This document shows, piece after piece, positions 26,851 to 34,814 of a stretch of DNA of 64,000 nucleotides (position 1 is the stretch's first letter; every line of letters starts with the position of its first letter). Source of the DNA: Endomicrobiales bacterium (GTDB lineage: Bacteria > Elusimicrobiota > Endomicrobiia > Endomicrobiales > JAFGGC01); contig JAFGGC010000034.1 in the NCBI GenBank assembly GCA_016930715.1, positions 16,337 through 80,336 of the forward strand, read 5' to 3'. The position numbers and the translations under genes were made by a program. The notes beneath the pieces were generated by a model. The model saw only the letters and a list, made by a program, of their open reading frames with translations. It did no database searches and was not told the DNA's origin.

Positions 26851-27554
26851 AGCGGGTCGTTCCCCGAAAATTTCAGTTTCAATACCCTGAACAGGTATTT
26901 TACCAGGGTGGAAGATTTAAGCTTGGACTCGCCGCGCGCGCGGGGCAGGAACTCGATGGGGACTTCCTTTATCTTCAAACCGTATTGTTTCGCGTAAAAG
27001 AGCACTTCGGTCACTATGAAGGGGTCCCGGGCATTCAGGCGGGGCACTATCTTTCCGAGCGCTTCTCTCGTGAAAACCCTGAAACCGGACGTCGGGTCGG
27101 AGACCTTGATGCCGAGGATCGCGCTCAGATACCTCCGCGCGAACATGCTGACCGCCTGCCGGGCGAACGACCTGTGTTCGTCCTTTCCGCCGGCCACGTA
27201 TCTTGAACCCACGACAATGTCGTTTCCTTCGGTTTGCGCGTGCAGCACGGGTATGAATCTCGGGGAGTGGGAACCGTCGCCGTCCATTTCCACCACGAAT
27301 TCCGCCCCCATTTCAAGCGCCTTTTTGAAGCCGTCTATGCCGGCCCATCCGCGCCCCCGCCTTTCTTTCCTTAGCAGCAGGTGCACCCGGTTGTCGTTTT
27401 TCGACATCTCTTCCACTATTTTTGACGTGCCGTCCGGTGAATCGTCGTCCGCGACCAGGACGTGGATATCCAGAGGCAGGGCAAGTATCTCATCGATAAG
27501 GTTTTTAATGTTTTCCGACTCGTTGTAAGTCGGTATCACCGCGGTTATCAGCAT
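26847..27554 (-). CDS. Polyprenol monophosphomannose synthase-like GT2 enzyme
   Basis: 235 residues. VIPTYNESENIKNLIDEIL opens a GT-A domain, VADDDSPDGT near residue 38 and VEMDGDGSHSP near 92 are the two metal/donor motifs, and GSRYVAGG and SGFRVFTREAL match Dpm1/Ppm1. There is no C-terminal membrane domain, as in the short soluble forms. It would charge undecaprenyl phosphate with mannose or a related sugar, to be used by the GT39 enzyme encoded next with a four-base overlap. Confidence 0.88.
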   Translation of the reverse strand: MLITAVIPTYNESENIKNLIDEILALPLDIHVLVADDDSPDGTSKIVEEMSKNDNRVHLLLRKERRGRGWAGIDGFKKALEMGAEFVVEMDGDGSHSPRFIPVLHAQTEGNDIVVGSRYVAGGKDEHRSFARQAVSMFARRYLSAILGIKVSDPTSGFRVFTREALGKIVPRLNARDPFIVTEVLFYAKQYGLKIKEVPIEFLPRARGESKLKSSTLVKYLFRVLKLKFSGNDPL

Positions 27555-27558
27555 AAGT

Positions 27559-28683
27559 TCATTTCTTAAGGAGCTTTTCGGCGGCTTTAATTACCGTTTG
27601 AGGTGAAATCCGCTTCATGCAATCCGGCTTGACGCCGCATCTCGGAAGATAGCAGCATACGCATTTCGCGGGGGAAACTATCTTCTTTCCGAGGCCGTAC
27701 ATTTCGATTTCCGGGGCGGAAGTCGGGCCAAAGAAAGCAAGGACCTTTTTACCGAGTCCCAGCGCCGCGTGAAGCGCCAAAGTGTCCCCGGTCACGACAA
27801 GGTCGCACAGGTTCAAAAGGGCGAAAAAATCGGGTATTGAATTGTGAGTCCCCGCCGAGACCGCTTTTCCGCGGGCCGTGCTTATTAGCTTTTTGACAAG
27901 GCCGGCTTCTTCGGGCCCGCCGAAAAGGAGGACCTTGTAACCTTTGGAATGAAGATGATCGATTAATTTCACGTAGCCCTTGTCGGTCCACTTCTTGTGC
28001 TTCCACCGCCTTCCCGCCCCGGGGTTTATGCCTATGACCTTTTTTCCTTTAAGGGCGTGCCTGCGGGCGAACGCGCGGGCCTTTTTCCTGGACGTTCTTG
28101 AAAGCGGCGTGCAGATGGGATAATCGGATTTCGGAAGGCCGGCGATCCTTGACATCCAGTATTGATAGGTTTTTCTGTTGGCCTTTTTTTTGTCGTCGAA
28201 CGCGCTCATTTCGAGCCATTTCTCCGCGTATGAGTTGGAACAGGCGATCTTTCTTGTGCCGTCGAGCCAGAACCCGTATTTTTTGGAGGCCTGCGCCAGG
28301 GACTGAAGCTGAAGGCTTTCGGGGGCTAGGTCGAGGTTTATCGAAACGTCGAAGAATTCCGCAGCGAGTTTCGAAAGTATGTTCTTGTCCGGGAACCAGA
28401 TACGCTTTATTAGGGGGTTGCCTTTGAGAATATCAGCGGACTCTTTAAAAACCAGCCAGGTTATCTCCGATTTCGGGGATTTTTTCTTGAGGCCGTCGGC
28501 GAGGAAGGTCGTCCTCAGGACGTCGCCCATCGCTCCGAGCTTGATTATGAGGATCTTCTGGCGCGCGCGGTTATCCCCGCGGACGCTCTTGAAATGTCCG
28601 CAGCCGCGGCAATGGACCCCGCTTTTTTTATGGAAAACGCAGGGCCTGTCGAGCGGAAAATGGGCGCAGTCGGTTTTGATCAT
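27559..28683 (-). CDS. GT9-family glycosyltransferase with cysteine-rich N-terminus
   Basis: 374 residues. After about 40 residues, ILIIKLGAMGDVLRTTFLADG is the heptosyltransferase start; INPGAGRRWKHKKW and GDTLALHAALGLGKKVLAFFGPTS are the donor-side motifs. The N-terminal extension has C6, C15, C25 and C28 with several histidines (HCRGCGHF), resembling a metal site, and a second cluster (CVCCYLPRC) lies near residue 340. First gene of a three-gene minus-strand operon. The sugar transferred is unknown. The 161-base gap to larE holds divergent upstream regions; a TATAAT-like stretch lies near 28755-28770. Confidence 0.83.
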   Translation of the reverse strand: MIKTDCAHFPLDRPCVFHKKSGVHCRGCGHFKSVRGDNRARQKILIIKLGAMGDVLRTTFLADGLKKKSPKSEITWLVFKESADILKGNPLIKRIWFPDKNILSKLAAEFFDVSINLDLAPESLQLQSLAQASKKYGFWLDGTRKIACSNSYAEKWLEMSAFDDKKKANRKTYQYWMSRIAGLPKSDYPICTPLSRTSRKKARAFARRHALKGKKVIGINPGAGRRWKHKKWTDKGYVKLIDHLHSKGYKVLLFGGPEEAGLVKKLISTARGKAVSAGTHNSIPDFFALLNLCDLVVTGDTLALHAALGLGKKVLAFFGPTSAPEIEMYGLGKKIVSPAKCVCCYLPRCGVKPDCMKRISPQTVIKAAEKLLKK

Positions 28684-28829
28684 CCGCCAATCCTAATGGG
28701 TTTCATTTTTGCCGAGAAATTATGCCGGCGGATGCCGCCGCAAGCGCATAGGGAAATTATAATATAGTTATTGTTATGCGGCTTCATCGAGGAAAGATTA
28801 GCAAATTTTTATTTTTCCGTCAAATATGA

Positions 28830-28835
28830 TACAAT
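28830..28835 (+). promoter_or_regulatory. Possible -10 box for larE
   Basis: TACAAT lies nine bases before the larE ATG, with only a T-rich stretch where a -35 box should be. If used, the transcript would start almost at the start codon. No Shine-Dalgarno is visible before this ATG. Confidence 0.35.
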
Positions 28836-28844
28836 ACACCAGCC

Positions 28845-29648
28845 ATGAAGAAATTGCTGAAACTTGACGGCCTTTTGAACCGGTACGGCAGGGTGCTGGT
28901 GGCTTTTTCAGGAGGGGTTGATTCCTCTTTTCTTCTGGCGAGAGCCGTGAAGGTGCTGGGCGTAAAAAACGTGCTCGCGGCTACCGCGGTAAGCGAAACA
29001 TATCCTGAAGACGAGCTTGATTTATCCAGAAAGGTTGCGCGAAAAATAGGCGCGAGGCAGTTGTTCGTTGTCACGCGGGAATTGAAAAACAGGAAGTTCA
29101 GCGCGAATCCCAGGAACCGCTGCTTCTACTGCAAGGACGAGCTGTTCTCCAGGCTGTCAAAAATAGCCGGAAATAAAGGGATGGCGCTCTGCGACGGCAC
29201 GAACGCTTCCGACGCCTTCGATTTCAGGCCCGGGCGGCTTGCAGCCAGAAAATGGGGGGTGCGTTCTCCCATGCTCGATGCTGGTCTGACGAAGGACGAT
29301 ATAAGGAAGGAAAGCAGGAAGATGCGGCTTCCTACCTGGAACCTTCCCGCTCAGGCGTGCCTTGCCTCTCGCTTTCCGTACGGCAGCCGTTTGAGCGCCG
29401 GTGAGCTTGAAAAGGTCGAGAAAGGGGAGAAATACCTTAAAAAAAAGGGTTTCAGGGTCGTCCGAATCAGGCATCACGGCGAAACGGCGAGAATCGAGAC
29501 GGGAAAGAACGAATTGGGCAGGCTTTTGCGATTGAAGTATGACGTTTCAAGGAGGCTGAAAAGGCTCGGGTGGGGCTGTGTTACGGTTGACCCCCGCGGT
29601 TACAGGACAGGAAGCCTCAATGCTTCCGGCGGGATAAAAGGAAAGTGA
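28845..29648 (+). CDS. larE: LarE, ATP-dependent sacrificial sulfur transferase
   Basis: 267 residues, normal length. The PP-loop SGGVDSS is at residues 22-28. C93 and C96 (NRCFYCKDE) and C172 (QACLASRFPYG) are the three cysteines seen in LarE forms thought to hold an iron-sulfur cluster; C172 is in the block where single-cysteine LarE has its sacrificial cysteine. LarE sulfurates the pyridinium dithiocarboxylate precursor of the nickel-pincer cofactor. LarB and LarC partners and a lactate racemase are not in the window, so a different sulfur-insertion role is possible. Confidence 0.88.
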   Translation: MKKLLKLDGLLNRYGRVLVAFSGGVDSSFLLARAVKVLGVKNVLAATAVSETYPEDELDLSRKVARKIGARQLFVVTRELKNRKFSANPRNRCFYCKDELFSRLSKIAGNKGMALCDGTNASDAFDFRPGRLAARKWGVRSPMLDAGLTKDDIRKESRKMRLPTWNLPAQACLASRFPYGSRLSAGELEKVEKGEKYLKKKGFRVVRIRHHGETARIETGKNELGRLLRLKYDVSRRLKRLGWGCVTVDPRGYRTGSLNASGGIKGK

Positions 29649-29667
29649 AATATTTTCAATAAATATC

Positions 29668-29695
29668 TTGAAAAAGCGGAAAAAACAAGTAGAAT
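29668..29695 (+). promoter_or_regulatory. Candidate promoter for the decarboxylase gene
   Basis: TTGAAA at 29668-29673 and TAGAAT at 29690-29695 with 16 bases between. If used, it gives a leader of about 225 bases before the TTG start at 29928. Confidence 0.45.
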
Positions 29696-29769
29696 ATTGG
29701 TGATGCAAATGGAGCATTCGGATACAAATAGCGGTTCTTTGCAAAAATTTATATTCAAATACGTGAAAA

Positions 29770-29844
29770 TGACCCGCCCGCGCTGAACGCGCCATCAATA
29801 ATCACGGCTACTTGTCATATTGATGCCACGATTTCGGCGGGTCA
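29770..29844 (+). promoter_or_regulatory. Large hairpin in the decarboxylase leader
   Basis: Arms TGACCCGCC (29770-29778) and GGCGGGTCA (29836-29844) are perfectly complementary; inside them ATCAAT (29794-29799) and ATTGAT (29819-29824) pair again. The 75-base structure lies 84 bases before the start codon. It is not followed by a T-run, so it is not an ordinary terminator. It may be a regulatory leader; I do not recognise a known riboswitch class. Confidence 0.5.
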
Positions 29845-29927
29845 AACGAGCGCGCTGTTGAACTTGAATTTGCAGCCCTTTAAGTATCTGCGCGGTCACC
29901 AATGCAAAATACGAGAGGTATTTTCGT

Positions 29928-31382
29928 TTGAAAAAACAGATAAAGGCACCTCTTTTTGAAACTCTTCTTTCTCACGCCAAAAGGGACGTCGTTTCGTTCC
30001 ACACGCCTGGGCACAAGAACGGCAGGAGCATAGATTCGAAACTGAAATCCTTCACGGGTGAGGACGTGTACTCTTTCGACGTCACGGTTTTTCCCGAAGT
30101 CGATTCCCTTCACGATCCGACCGGCCCGATAAAAAAGGCGCAGGAGCTTATGGCTCAGGCTTACGGGGTGAAGAATTCTTTTTTTCTCGTGAACGGTTCC
30201 TCGCAGGGCAACATCGCCATGTTCATGGCGGCTTGCGACCCCGGGGATTCAGTTATAATCTCAAGGAGCTCCCATAAATCCATAATGTCGGGCGTCATAC
30301 TTTCAGGCGTTTGGCCGATCTGGATACAGCCGAAGATAGACCAGAACCTCGACATAATTTTCAATTCATCAGCCGACGAGATAAAGGACGCTCTCGACAA
30401 GTTCCCGGAAGCGAAGGCGGTGTTCGTCACAAGCCCCACGTACAACGGCGTGACTATGGACCTTTTCAAGATAGCGGAACTCTGTCACTCGCGGGGTAAA
30501 ATACTGCTTGTTGACGAAGCGCACGGGCCGCATCTTAAATTCCATCAGGACCTTCCGGTTTCCGCCGTGGAAGCGGGAGCTGACCTTTGCGTGCAGTCGA
30601 CGCACAAGATACTTTCCGCGATGAGCCAGGGTTCGGTGCTTCACTTCAACTCGGACCTGATTGACTTCAACAGGGTCAGGAAGATAGTTTCTCTTCTTCA
30701 GACCACAAGCCCGAATTACCTCGTCCTTGCCAGCATAGACCTTGCGCGCCGCCAGGCTTTTGTACAGGGTGAAGCGATGCTTGAAAAGGTGATGCAGGCG
30801 GCTGACTACGGCAGGAAAAAAATAAACCAACTCGGGAAATTCACGTGTTTCACCAGGCAGCACATAATGAGCCTCGGCTATGACCTTGACCCCACCAAGC
30901 TTACCATAAACGTGACGCGCACGGGTTTTTCCGGATACCAGATTGAAGATATCCTCGCCAAGGAGTATAATGTCCAGGTTGACTGCGCCGACATCTTCAA
31001 TGTGATAGCCATAATGGGTATGGGGTCCGACAAGAGCGACGTCAACGCCCTCGTGGACGCGCTCGAAGAGATAGAGGACAAGTACCAGGGGCAGCAGCAG
31101 AACTGGATACTCCAGATACCTTCGCTTTCCACCGAGATGGTCATGATGCCGAGGGACGTTTATTTCGCCGCGAAAACGAAACGCGTTCCCTTGAGCAAAG
31201 CGGTCGGATACATTTCGGCGCAGACGCTCACGCCGTACCCTCCGGGAATTCCGGTCCTAATACCGGGGGAGAGAATAACCAAGGAGATTTCTGATTACCT
31301 CACGGACATGTCCGCAAAGGACATCAGGGTAAGCGGTCAGGAAACGGAAACGTTGAGGACGCTAAAAGTGGTTGTCACATAA
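29928..31382 (+). CDS. Orn/Lys/Arg decarboxylase family protein (SpeA-like, short form)
   Basis: 484 residues, the short Bacillus SpeA-like form lacking the N-terminal wing of the large enterobacterial enzymes. HTPGHKNG near residue 25, GSSQGN near residue 88, VDEAHGPHLKFH (aspartate and histidine contacting PLP) and the PLP lysine K227 in QSTHKILSAMSQGS are all present. It decarboxylates a basic amino acid for polyamine synthesis; arginine versus lysine cannot be told. Start is TTG with gagagg ten bases upstream. No other polyamine gene is adjacent. Confidence 0.88.
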   Translation: MKKQIKAPLFETLLSHAKRDVVSFHTPGHKNGRSIDSKLKSFTGEDVYSFDVTVFPEVDSLHDPTGPIKKAQELMAQAYGVKNSFFLVNGSSQGNIAMFMAACDPGDSVIISRSSHKSIMSGVILSGVWPIWIQPKIDQNLDIIFNSSADEIKDALDKFPEAKAVFVTSPTYNGVTMDLFKIAELCHSRGKILLVDEAHGPHLKFHQDLPVSAVEAGADLCVQSTHKILSAMSQGSVLHFNSDLIDFNRVRKIVSLLQTTSPNYLVLASIDLARRQAFVQGEAMLEKVMQAADYGRKKINQLGKFTCFTRQHIMSLGYDLDPTKLTINVTRTGFSGYQIEDILAKEYNVQVDCADIFNVIAIMGMGSDKSDVNALVDALEEIEDKYQGQQQNWILQIPSLSTEMVMMPRDVYFAAKTKRVPLSKAVGYISAQTLTPYPPGIPVLIPGERITKEISDYLTDMSAKDIRVSGQETETLRTLKVVVT

Positions 31383-31405
31383 TTCAACTAAAAAGGGAGA
31401 TAGAA

Positions 31406-31744
31406 ATGAACAAAAGGGAGATGGAAAAATTCAAAAAGATTCTTATCGAGAAAAGGAACGACCTGCTTGACGTGGTAAAAAAGAAAAAGGAACAGGACCT
31501 TACCGAGGGCGAGATCGGAGACGAGATAGACAACGCGCTTCAGAATATCGAAAAGGAAATGTTGTTCGAGCTTGCCGACAATGAAAAAGTGATACTTGAC
31601 GCCATAGAGTCCGCTTTGAGACGCATCGAGAAAGGGACCTACGGGCACTGCGAGTCCTGCAAGGACAAGATAAAGGAAAAACGCCTCAAGGCCATACCCT
31701 GGGTTAGATACTGCATAGAATGCCAGGAGAAACTGGAGGGCTAA
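31406..31744 (+). CDS. TraR/DksA-type C4 zinc-finger protein
   Basis: 112 residues. An N-terminal coiled coil rich in lysine and glutamate (about 1-75) is followed by a C4 zinc finger with C82, C85, C103 and C106 (HCESCKDK and RYCIECQ). DksA-family proteins bind the RNA polymerase secondary channel and tune transcription in starvation. This one is shorter than E. coli DksA (151), like many DksA homologues of other phyla. It follows the decarboxylase gene by 23 bases with an agggag Shine-Dalgarno. Confidence 0.88.
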   Translation: MNKREMEKFKKILIEKRNDLLDVVKKKKEQDLTEGEIGDEIDNALQNIEKEMLFELADNEKVILDAIESALRRIEKGTYGHCESCKDKIKEKRLKAIPWVRYCIECQEKLEG

Positions 31745-31753
31745 GAAAAAAAT

Positions 31754-31850
31754 GATTACACCGGTTTTTTACGTCGATTGCACAGATGAACCTGATACAA
31801 CGTATTTTAACTGTCAATCCGTGTAATCGTTTTTGAAATCCGTGTAATCA
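31754..31850. repeat. ATTACACAGATT-type inverted repeat element, copy B
   Basis: Forward units GATTACACCGGTTTT at 31754 and GATTGCACAGAT at 31776 face reverse units AATCCGTGTAATC at 31816 and AAATCCGTGTAATCA at 31836. Layout equals copy A. It again fills the gap between two convergent genes and abuts the stop of the minus-strand peptidase gene. Confidence 0.8.
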
Positions 31851-32363
31851 TTATTTGTGGAGTTCGAACCACCTGACCGCCAGGCCTGCTGAAAGAAAAA
31901 CGGCATAGGGCAGAAAGGTGGTTTTTCCTTTGTCGAATTTAAGGCCGTCCGGTATCTTGAAAGTGACAAGCATATAAAGCCCGGCGAACACCTGCTTTAG
32001 CGTCGTTAGGAAACGCTTTTCCTTTATGAGCACGAACACGGCCGCGATACCGGCTATCGCGGCGCCGTAGAACCCGCCCCAGAGCGCGGATTCGGCTCCA
32101 AGAAGACTGCCGGCCCCCATCATGAACTTAACGTCACCGGCCCCGACGCCGCCGAAAAGATAAAAGGCGAACAAGAAAAGAAATCCCGCGCATATGCCGA
32201 AGAACGGATCCTTCAGCCCGTTCAAGCCGCCCTCGAGAAAACCCATCAGCAGTCCCGCCGCCATTGCCGGAAATGAAACCGCGTTATAGACCTTTCTCTT
32301 GCTGGTATCAGTGTAGGCGCAGGCGGCTATGTAGATGAAGAACACGATATCCTTGATTTCCAA
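31851..32363 (-). CDS. Type IV prepilin peptidase (A24 family, CpaA/TadV-like, catalytic domain only)
   Basis: 170 residues with about six membrane helices. The two catalytic aspartates are D19 (AYTDTSKRKV) and D77 in the GAGDVKF motif. It lacks the N-terminal methyltransferase domain of PilD, as in CpaA/TadV. It would cleave type IV or Flp prepilins in the inner membrane; no pilin genes are in the window. TTG start with aaggaa upstream. It is the last gene of a minus-strand group of three. Confidence 0.85.
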   Translation of the reverse strand: MEIKDIVFFIYIAACAYTDTSKRKVYNAVSFPAMAAGLLMGFLEGGLNGLKDPFFGICAGFLFLFAFYLFGGVGAGDVKFMMGAGSLLGAESALWGGFYGAAIAGIAAVFVLIKEKRFLTTLKQVFAGLYMLVTFKIPDGLKFDKGKTTFLPYAVFLSAGLAVRWFELHK

Positions 32364-32367
32364 TATT

Positions 32368-33489
32368 CTATTCCTTTTCGATGACGATTCTTGTTATCTC
32401 GTTTTTTGAAAAAAGCCGCATCGGAGGGCCCCAGTAGTTTGTACCGGGAGACGTGTAGCACCATGAATCACCTTTCTTGTACAGGCCGATCGGGTACTTG
32501 AACGCCAACCGCACGATGATGTCCATTGGCGGTATCTGCCCGGCGTGGGTGTGCCCCGAGAGCTGCAGGAGAACGCCGAGCTTCTGCGCGGCATCGAAGG
32601 TGTCCGGTCTGTGCGAAAGAAGTATTGCCGGAAGCCTTTTGTCCTCAGGCGCGATTTTTGCGAATACTTCTTCCAGGACGGGCAGCGCTCCGGGCCCCCT
32701 AGAGCTTATGTCGTCGTCGATACCCATTATTATGAGGCCGCCGGCCTTTTCAAACGAATTCCTTATCGCCTTGATGCCTGATGACTCCGCAAGGCATATG
32801 AAATTTTCCATTCCCGCGTAGAATTCGTGGTTCCCGGTAACGGCGAACACGCCGTATCTTGCTCTTAATTCTTTCAGGACATTGGAGAAGGTTTTGGTCT
32901 CGCACAGGTTCGCGTCAACCAGGTCGCCGGTTATGAACACCGCGTCTGGATCCAGCGAATTCGTCATCTCGACGATTTTGGCGACCCGTGTCGGAGAGGT
33001 ATAATTATTTATGTGGATATCGGTGAGATGCACGATCGAGAGCGGTTCCGGCCGCGCGAGCCTTCCGGTCTTGATTTTTATTTCTCTTATGGAAGGCAGC
33101 CTGGTGCCGTTAAAAAGCGCGTAGGACGATAAAACGGTTATCAATAGGACGCAGAACAGGGTGCCCTGCCTGATAAAAGCCTGCGAGCGGAAGAATATTC
33201 TCAAAATGTCGAAAACAAGGAAAACGCTCACCGCTATCGAAAGCGTGCCAAGCCACACGGTTCCGGAAAACTCAAAGAACTTGAGGAACACGTTATAGGC
33301 GCGCCTTGAGATGAATTCGCCCAGTACGAACGAAAGCCCCGCGGAGAGAAAGAACAGCCGCAGCAGCCATCTCGCGTTACCCGCAAGGAGGAAACCTTTC
33401 GCGACGTGAATGTATGCATAGTAATGCATGCCGAAAAAAACGGACAAAAAAACAGTCAGAAAAACAACGAAGGCAATGGTATTATGCAT
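32368..33489 (-). CDS. Membrane-anchored metallophosphoesterase (YkuE/YaeI-like)
   Basis: 373 residues: four hydrophobic helices in the first 130, then a calcineurin-like phosphoesterase domain. Metal motifs in order: LTDIHINN, FITGDLVD, TGNHEFY, LLSHRPD and LSGHTHAGQIPP. Relatives act on lipid A precursors (LpxH-like reaction) or other phosphate esters at the membrane; the substrate is not clear. It overlaps the MFS gene upstream by 8 bases and ends five bases before the peptidase gene. Confidence 0.87.
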   Translation of the reverse strand: MHNTIAFVVFLTVFLSVFFGMHYYAYIHVAKGFLLAGNARWLLRLFFLSAGLSFVLGEFISRRAYNVFLKFFEFSGTVWLGTLSIAVSVFLVFDILRIFFRSQAFIRQGTLFCVLLITVLSSYALFNGTRLPSIREIKIKTGRLARPEPLSIVHLTDIHINNYTSPTRVAKIVEMTNSLDPDAVFITGDLVDANLCETKTFSNVLKELRARYGVFAVTGNHEFYAGMENFICLAESSGIKAIRNSFEKAGGLIIMGIDDDISSRGPGALPVLEEVFAKIAPEDKRLPAILLSHRPDTFDAAQKLGVLLQLSGHTHAGQIPPMDIIVRLAFKYPIGLYKKGDSWCYTSPGTNYWGPPMRLFSKNEITRIVIEKE

Positions 33490-34681
33490 GGTTCAGTATC
33501 CTTTTTTTCAGAATGATTGCCGAAAGCCCCAGGGAAAACCCGCCGAGCGCTATGGTCAGAGGCGCCGAGATGTAATGCGCCAGGGAGCCGGCCACGAGGC
33601 TTCCTACGGGCATGAAACCCATGAAGGCCATTACGAAAAAGCCCATAATGCGCCCGCGCATTTTTTCGGGCGAGGTCATTTGTATCAGAGTGTTGGAAAA
33701 GCCGAGCTGTATCACCATCGCGTATCCCGCGACCGCAAGCGTCAACAGGGCGAACGGGACGTTCCGCACCAGCGCGAATACGCTCATGCACGCGGCGATT
33801 CCCCAGGCGCCTGCGTAAATTACCTTTGGCAGGCCTTCGGTCGTTTTTCTGGACGCTATCTGAAACGTCGCAAGCACCGCGCCGGTCCCGAGCGCGGCCA
33901 TGAACATGCCAAAGCCCTTGGCTCCGAGGCCGTAGATATCCTTGGCGAATATGGGCATCAGCGTGACTGGAAAGACGCCTACAAGCCCGGTGACGGAGAG
34001 CAGGAGAAGTATCGAAGAAATATGCGGAGTGCCCTTGACGTAGGAAATGCCCTCGCGGAATTTCTCGACAATTGAAATTTCCCGGGAGTCGTCGTGAACC
34101 CTCGCGGGTACTATGTAGTAAAGAGCGATTATCGCGGCTATGTAGGTGACGCCGTTTAATACGAAGCAGAGGCCTTCGCCGAATTTGCTGATGAGCAGTC
34201 CGCCGATGGCGGGCCCGACCAGACGGGCGCTGTTGAAAAGCATGCCGTTAAGGCCTATGGCGTTCATCAGGTCGTTCTTGGGGACTATTTCCATGAGGAA
34301 CGCCTGCCTGAACGGCATGTCGAACGCGGCGACGACGCCCAAAAAAGTCGATATGGCGAATATGTGCCACATCTGTACAGTACCCGAATACACTAGCACG
34401 CCCAAAAGGAGGGCCTGAAGCATGGCGAAGAATTCTATCACTATCAGCGCTTTTCTTTTGTCTATGTGGTCGGCTATCGCGCCGGTGAACGGGGAAAAAA
34501 GGACGAATATCTGGGTCACGAAACTGATGAACCCGAGAAGGAACGCCGAGCCGGTCAGCCTGTAAACCAGCCAGGGCGTCGCCACCATCTGGAGCCATAT
34601 GCCCACGACCGAAATGAACTGGCCGGCGTAAAAAAACTGGTAGTTCCTGTGCCTGAACGATTTAAATATGGAATCCTTCAT
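33482..34681 (-). CDS. MFS transporter (EntS/MFS_3 type)
   Basis: 399 residues, 12 predicted membrane helices. FYAGQFISVVGIWLQMVATPW at the first helix and GAIADHIDKRKALI, the loop 2-3 motif, match the enterobactin-exporter-like MFS_3 group. Such proteins export small molecules by proton antiport; substrate unknown. First gene of the minus-strand operon and preceded by a good promoter at 34709-34737. Confidence 0.87.
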   Translation of the reverse strand: MKDSIFKSFRHRNYQFFYAGQFISVVGIWLQMVATPWLVYRLTGSAFLLGFISFVTQIFVLFSPFTGAIADHIDKRKALIVIEFFAMLQALLLGVLVYSGTVQMWHIFAISTFLGVVAAFDMPFRQAFLMEIVPKNDLMNAIGLNGMLFNSARLVGPAIGGLLISKFGEGLCFVLNGVTYIAAIIALYYIVPARVHDDSREISIVEKFREGISYVKGTPHISSILLLLSVTGLVGVFPVTLMPIFAKDIYGLGAKGFGMFMAALGTGAVLATFQIASRKTTEGLPKVIYAGAWGIAACMSVFALVRNVPFALLTLAVAGYAMVIQLGFSNTLIQMTSPEKMRGRIMGFFVMAFMGFMPVGSLVAGSLAHYISAPLTIALGGFSLGLSAIILKKRILNHA

Positions 34682-34708
34682 TAGTTTTTCCTTAAAAACA
34701 TATCGTTG

Positions 34709-34737
34709 AATATACTACAATTCTCTTGAAAAATCAA
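34709..34737 (-). promoter_or_regulatory. Promoter of the MFS/phosphoesterase/peptidase operon
   Basis: On the minus strand, TTGATT (34732-34737) and TATATT (34709-34714) are 17 bases apart; the ATG of the MFS gene is 28 bases further on, preceded by aaggaa. Confidence 0.65.
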
Positions 34738-34773
34738 TACGTCCGACGGTATGAAGAGGCCGGCGGGCGCGGA

Positions 34774-34802
34774 TTGACATTAACGGGCTACTTTAGTACA
34801 AT
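34774..34802 (+). promoter_or_regulatory. Promoter of the receiver/HD-GYP gene, leaderless arrangement
   Basis: Perfect TTGACA (34774-34779), 17-base spacer, TACAAT (34797-34802). The ATG is only 13 bases beyond the -10 box, so the mRNA would have about 5-6 bases of leader. No Shine-Dalgarno is visible. Confidence 0.7.
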
Positions 34803-34814
34803 TTATCCAGCGAC

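Noticed and set aside
33428..34075. Plus-strand ORF of 215 codons
   Set aside because: Opposite the MFS gene; composition is low-complexity Arg/His/Gly typical of an antisense frame.
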